NCBI GenBank assembly: GCA_000969725.1
Contig: JXSR01S007563.1
Direction: 5' to 3' (one strand)
DNA from: Ophiothrix spiculata
Lineage: Eukaryota; Echinodermata; Ophiuroidea; Amphilepidida; Ophiotrichidae
Length of the DNA: 25,647 nucleotides
Shown here: one piece after another, positions 9,001 to 19,231 of the stretch
Numbering within the stretch: the stretch's first letter is position 1
Layout of the letters: the number at the start of each line of letters is the position of its first letter
Translations under genes and position numbers: made by a program
Notes under the pieces: generated by a model
The model's database searches: none
Told to the model about the DNA's origin: nothing
What the model saw: the letters and a program-made list of their open reading frames with translations, nothing else

Positions 9001-11115
9001 TTTATTCTACACAGTAACTGCCCATAAAATCAGAATCGTTTGACTGATTCAGTTGAAATTTGAAATTTAGACCATTTGAGTGGTCATCTTTCATGACATT
9101 GACAACTAAATTTGGACTCATCTCCTAAAATGCATGCACAAGGAAACCACCAACTCAACTTAGTGTGGGATGAGAGGGTATTCAGGGAGGCTGTGGGGCA
9201 GCAACCATTCTGCCCTTTCCATAAATGTCAAAGCCCTTGCGTTCAATTGAGGTTACAACTGATTACTGCACTTTGTTTCTAGTAGTTCAAATAATAATGC
9301 AAAGTGAAGGTCACTTTAACATCTCCCCTTATATAATATTTTCGGAGACATTTTTTCTCGATCACTATTAGAGCTAGCAAGATTTAAGCTGTATTGACAC
9401 AGTAGTTTTTTCATGAGGGAATAGTTCTAAATTTCTTAGAATTTTTAGACCTGTTTAAAAAGTTCATTTTATATGTAACGGAGCACAGGGATAATGATGA
9501 GGTCATAAATCTGTGTTGAATAGTTATATTTTCAGCTATTTCGGTGTTTATTTTTTCCCATTAAAGGGGCATTCCATGATTCTTGTCCTCATCCCCCCAA
9601 TTACTAGTACGGTACTGTAAACACCAATATTTTTTTGTTCAGTAATTTTCGTGCAGGGCAAATTTTAAAACATTTTGAATGTTATAATTTTCCCGCTCAT
9701 CAAATTTTTAACATGCAGCAGTATGTTATTATACGAACCATTTTCATGGTACGTTTTTTTTGTGTGTGAGACGTCTAGAGTGTAAAAGCTTGATTTAAAT
9801 GCAGCGTGAAAATAACAACTTTACAGTAATCTGTTATCAAATTCTGATTTTTAGCTAGTGAGCTGGGTTTTTTTAGCTGTTCTTGACTTAAATCTGTTGC
9901 AAATCCGAAATCTTTCTTGCAAATTTATTTTTGCATCTCTTCAGAAATTTGAGAATGTGTGCCATTTTTTTAATTATATTCAGGTCTGACAATAATTTCA
10001 ATGTAGATATTTTGACATTTTGCACAGCTCTTAGATTTGGAAATAAATGATCGGTTAAGAATGTTGCAGCACTCATGATTTTTTTTTTATGAATTCTTCT
10101 TTCGAAAAATTGGGAGCATTGTATTGCTGCAGGCATTGCTGCTGGAGTGTGAGTGGAAATTTCTTTTGAGTGGGAAGCTTAAATGGTTAACCGAGAAACG
10201 GAACATAAAGCAACAAATATTTAGGATTTTTGGAGGGTAGGGGCAAAACCATCAGAACAAAGCAGAGAAGATGCTGAAGCTTCAACGTCAACAGCGAATC
10301 CTGAGTCCCAGAAAATGTCAAGGTTCCAAAACCATGGTGGATTTTCCAGGAGGCATAAAAAGGTGACTTTGAGTGGCTAGATTGAATGGGGTGAAACTAG
10401 CATGACTAGCGGTGTGCAAGTACTGTTGCTATCATCCTCAGCTAGCAGAAATTAGATCAACATTTGGAGTTACAATTTTTTTATGTACGGTACTACAAGT
10501 TCATTTTCTCGGGCTACAAACTTATTGAATAGCTCGTATAACACCAACAGTATTGTGCAAGGTAAAGTTCCACATCCAGCCCTCTACTATCAGTATCTAG
10601 GAACCTGCATATCCTGCCCATTAAGTCATGAAGGAATCTTTGCCCGCTAGCTATTAACATATCCTGTTCTCGTTCAGCGATGACAACCGCTGACAAGACC
10701 CTGTGTACAATACACAGATTTTGATCATCGCAATGACCAATGGTTATTTTTACCATTTAGCTTTTGTTTTTCCTCCCGATTAATACACTTGAGCCGGTTA
10801 TTTTTTCGGCTTCTCTTTGTTACCTGCGGGATATGAATCATGTCGATATTCGTTGCTTGGCTGTCGGAGCGTAACACCCTCTAGGATCGGCTAATGACAT
10901 TGGCGTCAGGCTTTTGTTATTTTGATTCCTTCTCCATGGGTTCTGTACCTTCATTCGGTATCCTTGCACAGGAAGGGGGCGCTAACCAGCATATATCCCC
11001 CGAAACGGCTGGAGGTGTGAGGCTTGTAATATTGGCTTGCAATTGCAGACAACCTAAACATGGCAGTCTCTATGATTTGTGAGTTTGTGAAATTTATTTG
11101 TATGTACGGATTTTC
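9001..11115. other. Gene-poor anonymous DNA
   Basis: No gene recognised. A TTAAAGGGGCATTCC start at about 9563 matches the end sequence of the TTAA elements, but the opposite end was not found. An open frame at 10894-11082 (+, 62 codons) lies in somewhat GC-richer sequence but has no recognisable domain. An oligo-T run lies near 10080. Confidence 0.5.
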
Positions 11116-11120
11116 CATAA

Positions 11121-11237
11121 GAGAATCAAAATAGACCCATAATTTTTTGTCAATTAAATGCTTGACATGGCCGTCTTTTGAGAATCAAAATAGACCCATA
11201 ATTTTGTTGTCAATTAAATGCTTGACATGGTCATCAT
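11121..11237. repeat. 59-bp tandem duplication
   Basis: GAGAATCAAAATAGACCCAT, then AATTTT-GTTGTCAATTAAATG and CTTGACATGG occurs at 11121 and again at 11180 with only small indels and one or two substitutions. It looks recent. Confidence 0.9.
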
Positions 11238-11435
11238 TTTAGGGTTTGAGGCTCATGGTCATCAATCATATATCAGAGGCTAAAAATAAATATTGTGGGA
11301 ATTACAATAAACCATATATGATATGTGGTCATAATTTTTTTTTTGTAAGTCCCTGAGCATGTTTGTGAAAATTTTGTAATGTGGTACCAGGTCTGGTGGT
11401 ACTGATACTATGAAATTTCTAAGTATCTTGTCATT

Positions 11436-11563
11436 ACAGGAGCAGGGTCTGATTGCTTCAACTTGGGACCAAAAAATTTCTCATATATTTCTCCTAATCC
11501 ATGTGAAATGTCACGGCTAAATTACGTGTATGTTCCGTTTTGGATATATGTGTCTAATTTAAA
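11436..11563 (+). repeat. Dispersed repeat, copy 2 (relative at 8842)
   Basis: AGGAGCAGGGTCTGATTGCT, then CATGTGAAATGTCACGGC, TATGTTCCGTTTTGG and ATATGTGTCTAATTT align with 8842-9000. It is probably a degraded transposon piece. Confidence 0.6.
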
Positions 11564-13378
11564 AATACTTTGGTTTTTGAGTGTCTGAAATGGGTTCAAT
11601 TACTTTTCTCACCAGCATAGACCCTAAAAGTGGAACTAATACTAACCCCACTGAATCTCACAATATCCCAAACTCCAAATACGTCAAAGACCCGAGTTAG
11701 CTATGGTCACGAAATCGCTGCCATGGCAGCGCGTGCTCAGTGGCTTGACATCGTGATAATTGGACCAGGAAGCAGGGGGTCCCGGGTAGTCCGATCCTAG
11801 GACCTTGATTTTTTCCATGTTCCTATCCACAATATAAATCCATTATCACATCATACCACTTGCTAGAAAGCCAGAGTTCTACATAGCAGACTGATCGCAT
11901 AGCAGACTGATCGCCCCTCCCTAAAAAGGGTAGGTAGTAAAGTGGCTTTCTAGATCATTGGACTTGGTAGATATCCCTCGTGTTGTTAGTTTGTGTCACC
12001 TGAAAAAAAAAAGGATTCTATTAATCGAACTAGTCCCGGGTTTGAATCCAGGGGGAAACCCGTGATTTTTGACTTTCGAGGAGATTTTTTAAATGAAGAA
12101 GTGGTCAAAAGTGTAAAGGTTAATATTTATGTTTGATGAAGCTCCATTTGAAAATCAAGAAAAATTTCACACGTCAGGTATCTCATACATTTGTGCTTAT
12201 CATTTCAACTCATGAAACATTTTGAGTTGATTTAGAATCAATTATATTTTGAAACCCACCCCAATGCGAGTCCTTAACAAGATACGACAGTTGACAAACT
12301 ATCTAATTGCTTAAAGGTCTTGCTAATTTCTACTAGCTTGGGGATGCCCTGCCAAATGTCAAAGGAGGGATTGTTCAGAAGCCTTAACGTAGCAGGTTGT
12401 CAGTAGCAATTTACGCTTGCTTCTTGCATTCTCAACAATTTCTCCAATAAGAAATGAAAAAAATATTGTAAATCTTGCATGTACATGTAGCTGGTTGCGA
12501 TATCTTGAACTGATTAGCAAGATCAGAAACAATTATCTTGAAACCATGTAATGCTAGGTTGTAATGCGTGTTCCAATTTTTCGTTAAGCCTTCTCTCTTG
12601 TGAAGTCCCGCGAGGCGGTGAGCCAGCATCAAAATAAAAGTAACAAGTTCCTATTTTGCAGGGTTGATGATCAAAGTTGAATAGCCGCGTGCGATCAGGC
12701 AAGTAATAGTTTACAACTAAGCCTGCTTTGTCATATTGATGCAATTGTGATGACATATCCGAGCTGTCAGTACCATATTACCTCTGCAGCTTGTTGAGGA
12801 TGTCACGGGCTCGAGTCAAAAACATCTATTGCTCACCTCCTTGTTATCAATAAATTCTACTATCGTGTTCTCCAAAGAAAATATAAATGTCTGCAGCAAG
12901 GCCAACACCCCAAAGCAATGTTTTGTAATTTGTTAGGCAATGAAATCGCTCTGTCGGTTTGCAAATTTAGTAGCAAACCCCCTTATAGGAGACTGTTGTA
13001 ATGGCGTTTCATAGCGGACGCAAGATGACTAAAGTTATAGCGCCCGCTGGGGATTTGGAAAGTTAACAAGACAGGAAATGTTTGCGGATTTGTTAATATC
13101 ACAAGAATGCGGTGCTCCCAGCTAGCGATGAGAATCCCACATGTAAATAAAGACACCTTGTGATGATTTTGGGCGTGGTTGTGACGGGGATTAGCGTTGG
13201 ACTCGGGGTGTCTAGGTAGCAGTAGACCGCTGTGTTAAATAGACCCAAGTCGGCTATTTGTGTTGTTGGAAGTGTGTCCTGTGGTTGAAGTGACAATGTG
13301 TGAATAATATGTGTGGCTGATCTAGGTGACCCAGTTTACGATGACTGGGTACATGTATGTGCAATGGTGCTACTAATA
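11564..13378. other. Gene-poor anonymous DNA
   Basis: No exon recognised. A small direct repeat (CATAGCAGACTGATCGC, twice near 11880-11917) and a B-box-like GGGTTTGAATCCAGG near 12037 were noted, but neither supports a full element. Open frames here are short and unconvincing. Confidence 0.5.
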
Positions 13379-13480
13379 GTAGAGATGCCAGTTTTCCTGT
13401 TTTAACAGGATTTCAGGGGTTTTTTTACTCAAAATTTACGCATTTTTATATATTTTCAGCCCCTTTTCAGGGCAAAAAAT
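13379..13480 (+). repeat. Partial copy of the CAGAGATGCCAG MITE
   Basis: AGAGATGCCAGTTTTCCTGT, TTTAAC, ATTTCAGG, ACGCATTTTTAT and ATTTTCAGCCCC match the reverse strand of the 17878-18036 element. The other end is lost or diverged past about 13480. Confidence 0.75.
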
Positions 13481-13704
13481 TCGGTGAAAACCCATTCTCG
13501 CAGATTCCCCCTTCAAGATTTTGCAAGAATCTAAATAGATTCCTGTAAATGAGTAGAATAAACTGTGCATGAATGTAAAAGAATCAAAAGATTCCTGCAA
13601 AGGTTCCCCCTTGGTAGATTTATAATGAAAATCCCATAAGATTGTGTTTGCCCTTTTATTGGTTAAAAATATGATACAAATGTATCCCCTCTTTAAATTT
13701 CCAG

Positions 13705-13872
13705 CCCACAATAAGTCAGCTGAGAAGGTCAACTCATGTCTTCATCAGTGTTTCTCTTGTGGGAAAGTAACCAAAGTGGGTCAAGTACTCCAAGTATTTG
13801 ACTCAAGTTCCTCAAGGGGGTCCAATGCTTTGTTCTTACCAGCTTGGACCATAAAAGTGGAACTTACAAAAA
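13705..13872 (+). repeat. Diverged copy of the roughly 205-bp repeat
   Basis: CCACAATAAGTCAGCTGAGA, CAGTGTTTCTCTTGTGGGAA, TCAAGTTCCT and CTTGGACC-TAAAAGTGGAACTTAC follow the same order as the copies at 16412, 18951 and 20255. It is shorter and much more diverged, so it is an older member of the same family. Confidence 0.75.
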
Positions 13873-14362
13873 TATGACGTGGTATTATAGCAAAACCAGG
13901 CTCATCTGGACAGAGATGGAAATTGATTTTTGTGATAGTATAAAAATATAGACTTTGCTCTTTCTAAAGATTTTTGTTTCATCTCAAATAACCATTCCTA
14001 ACCAAAGTTATGAAATCTTAAAATTTGGATTTCTAAAATGTTTAAAATGAAAAATGGACAACAAAATAATAAAGAAATAAAAGAAATATTTGTTTAAAAG
14101 TATACCGTTCCATTTAAATTTTACTCTGGGAGTTTCGCATAATGTTTTTATCATATTTAACACTCCAAATTTGTAAAAAACTAACTTTTGACAAAATCCC
14201 ATTATTTTTTGTCTTTTTTTAGTCTTGCCCAGTTCCGCCTGATTTTGCCATACCATGTCACAAATAGAAGACTTCAATAACAAAGTTTCCTAACAAAAAA
14301 TGATGGATAAACTGTATTCTATTAAACATTTTTTTCTGTTTATTTTGAATCCATGTTTACAG
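13873..14362. other. End of the CCT7 intron upstream of the first visible exon
   Basis: This is AT-rich sequence without coding signal. It ends in a T-rich tract and TTTACAG at 14362, the acceptor used by the first CCT7 exon. How far this intron extends to the left cannot be told, because no earlier CCT7 exon was found in the window. Confidence 0.7.
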
Positions 14363-14534
14363 GCAACACAGGCAGCTACTACTAAAATGTGCTTCCACCA
14401 CACTGAGCTCCAAGTTGGTGGCTGGACAGAAGGATTACTTTGCCAAGATGGTTGTTGATGCGGTCACCATGTTAGATGAGCTCTTACCCATGGATATGAT
14501 TGGAATCAAGAAAGTACAGGGTGGTGGTTTGGAG
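14363..14534 (+). CDS. CCT7: CCT7 (TCP-1 eta) internal exon, first of three in window
   Basis: This exon encodes part of the eta subunit of the group II chaperonin TRiC/CCT, which folds actin, tubulin and other cytosolic proteins using ATP. Reading from 14364, the 57 codons include [30 protein letters not shown] and [13 protein letters not shown], which I recognise as closely similar to animal CCT7 (about human residues 149-206). It spans the end of the first equatorial segment and the intermediate domain; the KMVVDAV helix is a CCT signature. The acceptor is a pyrimidine-rich tract ending in TTTACAG at 14362. The donor is GAG|GTGAGA. The left border is mid-codon (one leftover G) and the right border is phase 0. 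A second AG lies 9 nt inside the exon (14370-14371). I prefer the first because it keeps QHR, which aligns with EQR in human CCT7. No upstream CCT7 exon was found in the window. Confidence 0.95.
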
Positions 14535-14650
14535 GTGAGAGAGTGGGTGACATGCCTATGTTATAAATGTCCAAAATATAGAAACATAAGTTATCTACAG
14601 ATACACTTGGTTTTCTGAGGTAAACTTGGTTTTTCAAATTAAAAAGCTAT

Positions 14651-15090
14651 ATGCTCGTGTGGTCTAGTGTAACAGAGCAGGACTTCGAATCAGTAGGTCG
14701 TGAGTTCGAGCTCCGCTACGGCCAATGGGTTATGTCATTGGGCAAGACATTTAATCCTAATACTCAATAGGCGCCGTGATTGTAAGGCAGCCGCGTAAGT
14801 TGGTTATATTCTATTGGTAACGGAATAAATGTAAAGCGCCTTGATCAATTCTGGAAAAGCGCTATATAGACCATATCTATAATTGACATACTCTCGCCAT
14901 TGATGGGGTAAATCCACAGAACCAGACGGGGAATCAGAACTCAGAACGAGGCCAAGTATGATAGATAAACTACTTACTCTCGCTCTGAGTCCCGTTCCCC
15001 ATTCGATTCTGTGGATTTACCCCATCAACGGCGGGAGTATGTCAATTATAGATATGGTCTATAAGCACCGACATTTATTATTATTTTTCT
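14651..15090 (+). repeat. tRNA-derived SINE, family 2, interrupted by a MITE
   Basis: The head has an A-box-like GTGGTCTAGTG and a B-box-like GTGAGTTCGAGCTCC. The body leads to AAAGCGCCTTGATC and GGAAAAGCGCTATA, a 3' tail type shared with the copy at about 25060-25238. The tail is cut at 14864 by a 199-bp fold-back element and resumes at 15064 with AGCACCGACATTTATTATTA. Removing the insert restores a normal GCGCTATATAAGC tail. The SINE therefore predates the MITE. Confidence 0.85.
14865..15063. mobile_element. Fold-back MITE with long terminal inverted repeats, inserted in a SINE
   Basis: The left arm starts TATAGACCATATCTATAATT and continues GACATACTCTCGCC, ATGGGGTAAATCCACAGAA. The right arm is its near-perfect complement, ending GATATGGTCTATA. 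Each arm is about 80 bp, so the element is almost all palindrome with a short centre. The flanking TATA (or TA) could be the target duplication. There is no open frame for a transposase, so it depends on one elsewhere. Confidence 0.9.
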
Positions 15091-15239
15091 TTTGTTCCGA
15101 GTAAAACTTGGGGTCACTTGAGCATTAGTTTTCTAAGAAAGTTGAAATATTAAGTTTATCCGACAAAATCTTAGTTTATTTTTAAAATCTTGGTTTATCG
15201 TGCTCAATGTTTAAAAAAGTAGAAATAGGAACTCTTAAG

Positions 15240-15467
15240 TACACTCCTGGTCAAAAGTGTTTGTGCGGCTGTTACATCAGACATAATCGCCTTGTTTATA
15301 TCAAATTATCCATGCTTTATTTAAAATCTAATTTAATTTTATTTAATGTTAGATAAATAAAGCATGTATACGAACACGATTTACACGAAAATAATGGATA
15401 ATTTGATATAAACAAGGCTATTATGTTTGATGTAACAGCCGCCCAAACACTTTTGACCGGGAGTGTA
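15240..15467. mobile_element. Tc1/mariner-like MITE (TA-flanked)
   Basis: This is a 228-bp segment bounded by TA at both ends, with inverted repeats of about 70 bp that start CACTCCYGGTCAAAAGTGTT and continue GCGGCTGTTACATCA and CCTTGTTTATATCAAATTAT. The TA target and the CACTCC-GGTCAAAAGT end motif are typical of Tc1/mariner elements. The two arms differ at several positions. Too short to encode a transposase. Confidence 0.87.
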
Positions 15468-15841
15468 TAAGTTTGTTTTTCTGCACCAGATTATTTTGAG
15501 CATTCACTACATAAAAACTAAATTTATCACTTGTTTTAAAAATATCAGGCTTGAAAATTGATCTTGCCCAAGATGTTAAAAAATCAGGCTTTCAAACACT
15601 TGTGATGTTTCCAATTTAAGAATGAAAAATATTAACCCTAACATTGTAGGGAAAAGACCTCTTACCAAAAACAAACAAAAAAATCTATGTTGTCGTAGTA
15701 ATCCTGCTCATGGGAAATACATTTAAAAATAGCTGCCAGATTATAATACAAACCCTTAATAAACAGCAAATTTACGGCTAATTGATTCAATATTTTGTTT
15801 TTCACCAATGGAAGTAGTTTGAATGTTCAATCATTTCAAGT

Positions 15842-15879
15842 TATGCTAGATAAATTGATATTATTTGACATCTAGCATA
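15842..15879. repeat. Short inverted repeat (hairpin)
   Basis: TATGCTAGAT and ATCTAGCATA are exact 10-bp complements separated by 18 bp of AT-rich sequence. No factor or element is recognised. Confidence 0.6.
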
Positions 15880-15935
15880 TTTTGTTATGTAACAGACTTC
15901 AAATAGCGATGCATGCGCCAAATGTGTGGTGCATT

Positions 15936-15986
15936 AAAAGTAATGAGAATAATATGAATGAATTTCTTATTATTCTCTTTACTTTT
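15936..15986. repeat. Hairpin with 18-bp arms
   Basis: AAAAGTAATGAGAATAAT pairs with ATTATTCTCTTTACTTTT (one mismatch) around a 15-base loop. It could be a tiny fold-back relic; no further evidence. Confidence 0.65.
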
Positions 15987-16234
15987 GGCCTCGTTCAGAT
16001 TTTATTCAACCTCATTGTGGCACTTTAGCCACACAAATTGAGTACCCAATTCTATAATGATGATGCTGAGAATATAATTTTTCATGAATTAGATATGAAA
16101 AAAAAATGTGACATGTATCTTTTGTTTTATGGATAAAGAGAGGAAAATGATGTCAGCAAATGATTGACATAAAATTTCACGCACTCAAATTTTGAATAGG
16201 CCTACTTGCTGCAAACCAAGATTTGCTGAGTTTC

Positions 16235-16363
16235 AGACCTCTGGATTAAAACTATGATCCTTAAGTGACTAAAATTTAGCCATTTTACTTCAGGGCTACT
16301 TTACCTCTCAGTAAAATAGCAACATTTTGGTCACTTCAGGTCCATAGTTTTAACCAGAGATCT
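16235..16363. mobile_element. Small inverted-repeat element (MITE-like)
   Basis: AGACCTCTGGATTAAAACTA with ATCCTTAAGTGACTAAAAT on the left is complementary, with mismatches, to TTTTGGTCACTTCAGG and TAGTTTTAACCAGAGATCT on the right. The centre also pairs partly (TTTTACTTCAGGGCTACTTTA). Total about 129 bp. No clear target duplication. Confidence 0.75.
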
Positions 16364-16411
16364 TCAATCAAGTCGGTATATATTATTTGTATACTATATC
16401 TTTCAACTTGA

Positions 16412-16619
16412 TCCACAGTAAGTCAGCTGGGAAGATTTGCTCATATCTTTTTCCAGTGTTTCTCTTGTGGGAAAGTAAACTGGTCGGACATTTCCAGCAG
16501 ATTTCATTGGGACTGTTCTAGTCTCATCTGGAGTCTGTGATGTTTGGCTGTCAAGTTCCTGAGAGTTGGTCCTGTGTTACGATTACTATAACTTGGACCT
16601 TAGATTGGAACTTACATAT
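16412..16619 (+). repeat. Roughly 205-bp dispersed repeat, copy in intron 1
   Basis: Begins TCCACAGTAAGTCAGCTGGG and ends GACCTTAGATTGGAACTTAC-ATAT. Near-identical copies lie at 18951-19153 and 20255-20465, all in the sense orientation of CCT7. No terminal inverted repeats, poly-A tail or open frame are visible, so the class is unknown. Confidence 0.92.
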
Positions 16620-16789
16620 TGATTCAAGGGAAAAATTATGTTGATCGTCAATCATTTCACTTAATTTAGTGGCAGCCTTTTTTTCAGGCGCACATCCTAT
16701 CGGTGCTTAGATTGTAATATTTACCCCTTTTGCAGCTTCCCATAACCTGGGTGGGGGCAGACTATGAAGGATGAATCTGGTGACAATTT

Positions 16790-16955
16790 TAATTGCAGGA
16801 GGAAGACTGGAGCACCCGGAGAAAAACCTGCGGAAGCGAGTATGGACTGAAAACCAAATGCACATAAGCGCCAGGACCGGGGATCGAACCCACGACAGTC
16901 CTGAGCTCATTGGTGCAAAATGAGGAAAGTACGGCTGCGCTAACCCACTTCCTCT
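16790..16955 (-). repeat. tRNA-derived SINE, family 1, reverse strand
   Basis: Reverse complement of 16955-16790 shows GTGGGTTAGCGCAGC (A-box) and GGGTTCGATCCCCGG (B-box). A body with CAGTCCATACTCGC and TTTTTCTCCGGGTGCTCC follows, matching the + copy at 5908-6094. The tail toward lower coordinates is not well defined. Confidence 0.85.
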
Positions 16956-17138
16956 AATTTTGAGCTGGTTTGAATCATTTAATTTTCATGCTAGTGATTT
17001 TTCAACGTACAGTACAGTGGTATATACATACATTTTGTAATACATACCACTTATTTTTGCGCTGGGCGAATTGAGTGCGAAAATTAATGTAGCGCGAAAT
17101 ATACACGTCACTTACTCATTTTTACTCTTATATTTCAG

Positions 17139-17303
17139 GATTCCAGACTGGTAGCTGGTGTCGCCTTTAAGAAGACATTCTCCTATGCAGGGTTTGAAAT
17201 GCAGCCAAAAAGATATGATAATCCCAAGATAGCACTTCTTAACGTGGAATTGGAATTGAAATCGGAGAAGGAAAATGCAGAGATCAGAATTGACAGTGTA
17301 GAG
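17139..17303 (+). CDS. CCT7: CCT7 (TCP-1 eta) internal exon, second of three
   Basis: The exon is 165 nt (55 codons), phase 0 at both ends, bordered by TTATATTTCAG|GAT and GAG|GTTTGTG. It reads [18 protein letters not shown], then [20 protein letters not shown], then [26 protein letters not shown] and the following [12 protein letters not shown] strand are typical of CCT subunits. They mark the passage from the intermediate domain into the substrate-binding apical domain, about human residues 207-261. It joins in frame to the exon ending at 14534 across a 2,604-bp intron. That intron holds a SINE, two fold-back or mariner-like MITEs, a small inverted-repeat element and one copy of the roughly 205-bp repeat. 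The donor GTTTGT is weaker than the other two. Identity is secure; it would be confirmed by any CCT7 alignment. Confidence 0.96.
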
Positions 17304-17877
17304 GTTTGTGTCGATTTCAATTCATGTTATTGTCTGTAACGTTACCTGTAAATACTTTTAAAACTGACATGACGGAGGAAGTGCAATGAAAAACAATACC
17401 CTTGTAAATGTTGCAACCCTTTACTCTCTAAACAACAAACAATGACAAAACAAGGAGTGTCAATTACAAGTGTCAGTTTACAGTTCTGGTAACCGCCCCT
17501 TGTTAAATTGTGTTACAGAAAAAGGCTGGGTATATTAAATATGGAGTACACTTTTATAAAGGTAACTGGTCCAGTTAATGTTATCTATCAACTCCGTCTA
17601 GACCTCTAAGTTAAGATTGGTACAATTCACTATCAGTGAAGTTTGTTGGCCAAATTGCATGATGACCACTATCATGTCTGATGTTTAATTTCCTGGTATG
17701 GTTGTGAGTCTGACCACTATTCTATCTGTTACAATCTGTTTTCATCAAACCATGCCTGGCCTATGAATGACCTTGTCAAATACTGGGTTTATGATAATCC
17801 GATGACAGTTGACTTTTTTTCAGTTTTCTGCCTCTCATTAGTACGCACAAGTCTATATACAGCTCAACATTCAATGC

Positions 17878-18036
17878 CAGAGATGCCAGAATGTATCACT
17901 GAAAAAACCTGACACTTTCAAAAAAACCTGAAAATGCGCATAAATCTGAAAAAAAAGGGCTGAAAATAAATAAAAACGCATAAATTTGGAGTTAAAAACC
18001 TGAAATCAGGTTAAAACAGGAAAACTGGCATCTCTG
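17878..18036 (-). mobile_element. 159-bp MITE with CAGAGATGCCAG ends and 5-bp target duplication
   Basis: The ends are CAGAGATGCCAG and CTGGCATCTCTG, exact complements. AATGC lies directly on both sides (17873-17877 and 18037-18041), a plausible 5-bp target duplication. The inside is rich in AACCTGAAA-type motifs. A partial copy in the other orientation is at 13379-13480. The CAG-type ends recall hAT elements, but hAT duplications are usually 8 bp, so the superfamily is open. Confidence 0.85.
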
Positions 18037-18950
18037 AATGCTCTAGTGAAATATCCTTCTCGTGCATGTCGTTTTAGGTGACTATTTTCAAGATATGGGT
18101 TGACATCTAAGCGCCGCGCCAACTACACCGGGAGCAATCACCTGATGAAAATCAACCTGTCTTGGACAAGACTGACCTTGATGCAGAATTGGGTCAATCT
18201 TCATCTGACCATTCCCTCTCACCATTCTCACACACGTGGCCTATAGTTGACCTCTACTTGTCTGGCAGAGATAGCCACCTGCTCAAGCAAGCATCTGCTA
18301 TTTATCTCGTGTTTTGTTCTAGGTGCTCAAATATACTCTGTAAATCTTCAAATATAACAAGCAGCCTATATACGCACATGCCACATAAACCAATATGACC
18401 ATACGGGGAATTAAATTATTCTGTGTTTTTCCAGATCACAACAACGTATCCAATCTTGCTGAATATTCTATCAAACGTTTTTTAATGGTTTGTCCATGTG
18501 GTAGGAATAAAATTAGCCAAAATTATGCCAAAATCATGGAAGATTAATCGACAACATATATTAATATGCAGTGACTCAGCCTTAATCAATCCTAATCAAT
18601 CATTGCTAGTCTCTTACACAACACAACACCAGTTCACAATGTTGTAGACATCTTAATTGCCCTAGCTATCGATTTTGTGTAATGGATGGTGTGCATCTAC
18701 AACGCTTCGTGAAGCGATACGATATAGCTGCACCAAGGGATACAGCGGGTACGCCTGACTGTCATAGGCGGGCATATATATATGCAGAGACTAAATCACT
18801 GACCTGGTGACGACTCCGTTACCTATTATGTGTGGAAATGGCTTTCGAATCTGAAGATGAAACAGGGATAAGATCAAAAAAGGTTAAAGTAACAAACATG
18901 TGTCGATAGAACAAAGTGTATCATGTTTGTAAGTCATTCATGCAATAAGG

Positions 18951-19153
18951 TCCACAGTAAGTCAGCTGGGAAGATTTGCTCATATCTTCTTCCAGTGTTT
19001 CTCTTGTGGGAAAGTAAACTGGTCAGACATTTCCAGCAGATTTCATTGCGACTGTTCTAGTCTCATCTGGAGTCTGTGATGTTTGGCTGTCAAGTTCCTG
19101 AGAGTTGGTCCTGTGTTACAATAACTTGGACCTTAGAATTGGAACTAACATAT
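18951..19153 (+). repeat. Roughly 205-bp dispersed repeat, copy in intron 2
   Basis: It matches 16412-16619 at nearly all positions. Differences cluster just before ATAACTTGGACC, where each copy has its own short stretch. Contains GTAAGT at its left end and TCATATCTTCTTCCAG about 25-45 bp in. Confidence 0.92.
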
Positions 19154-19231
19154 CGTACGGATACGGATCATGATTCTGATGTGATGAAAACCTCACCTTG
19201 TTTCTAGCTAAATTAAAAGAAGAGTACAACA

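Larger units (their letters stand above)
14535..17138 (+). other. CCT7 intron between first and second visible exons
   Basis: This GT-AG intron of 2,604 bp starts GTGAGA and ends TTATATTTCAG. Much of it is repeat. It contains a tRNA-derived SINE split by a fold-back MITE (14651-15090), a mariner-like MITE (15240-15467), an inverted-repeat element (16235-16363), one roughly 205-bp repeat (16412-16619) and a reverse-strand SINE (16790-16955). Between 15468 and 16234 I see only AT-rich sequence and two short hairpins. Confidence 0.9.

Noticed and set aside
10894..11082. 62-codon open frame in GC-richer DNA
   Set aside because: Contains an ATG and reasonable composition but no domain, splice pattern or similarity I can support.
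12030..12060. B-box-like GGGTTTGAATCCAGG as part of a tRNA or SINE
   Set aside because: No A-box at the right distance and no similarity to the other SINEs in the window.
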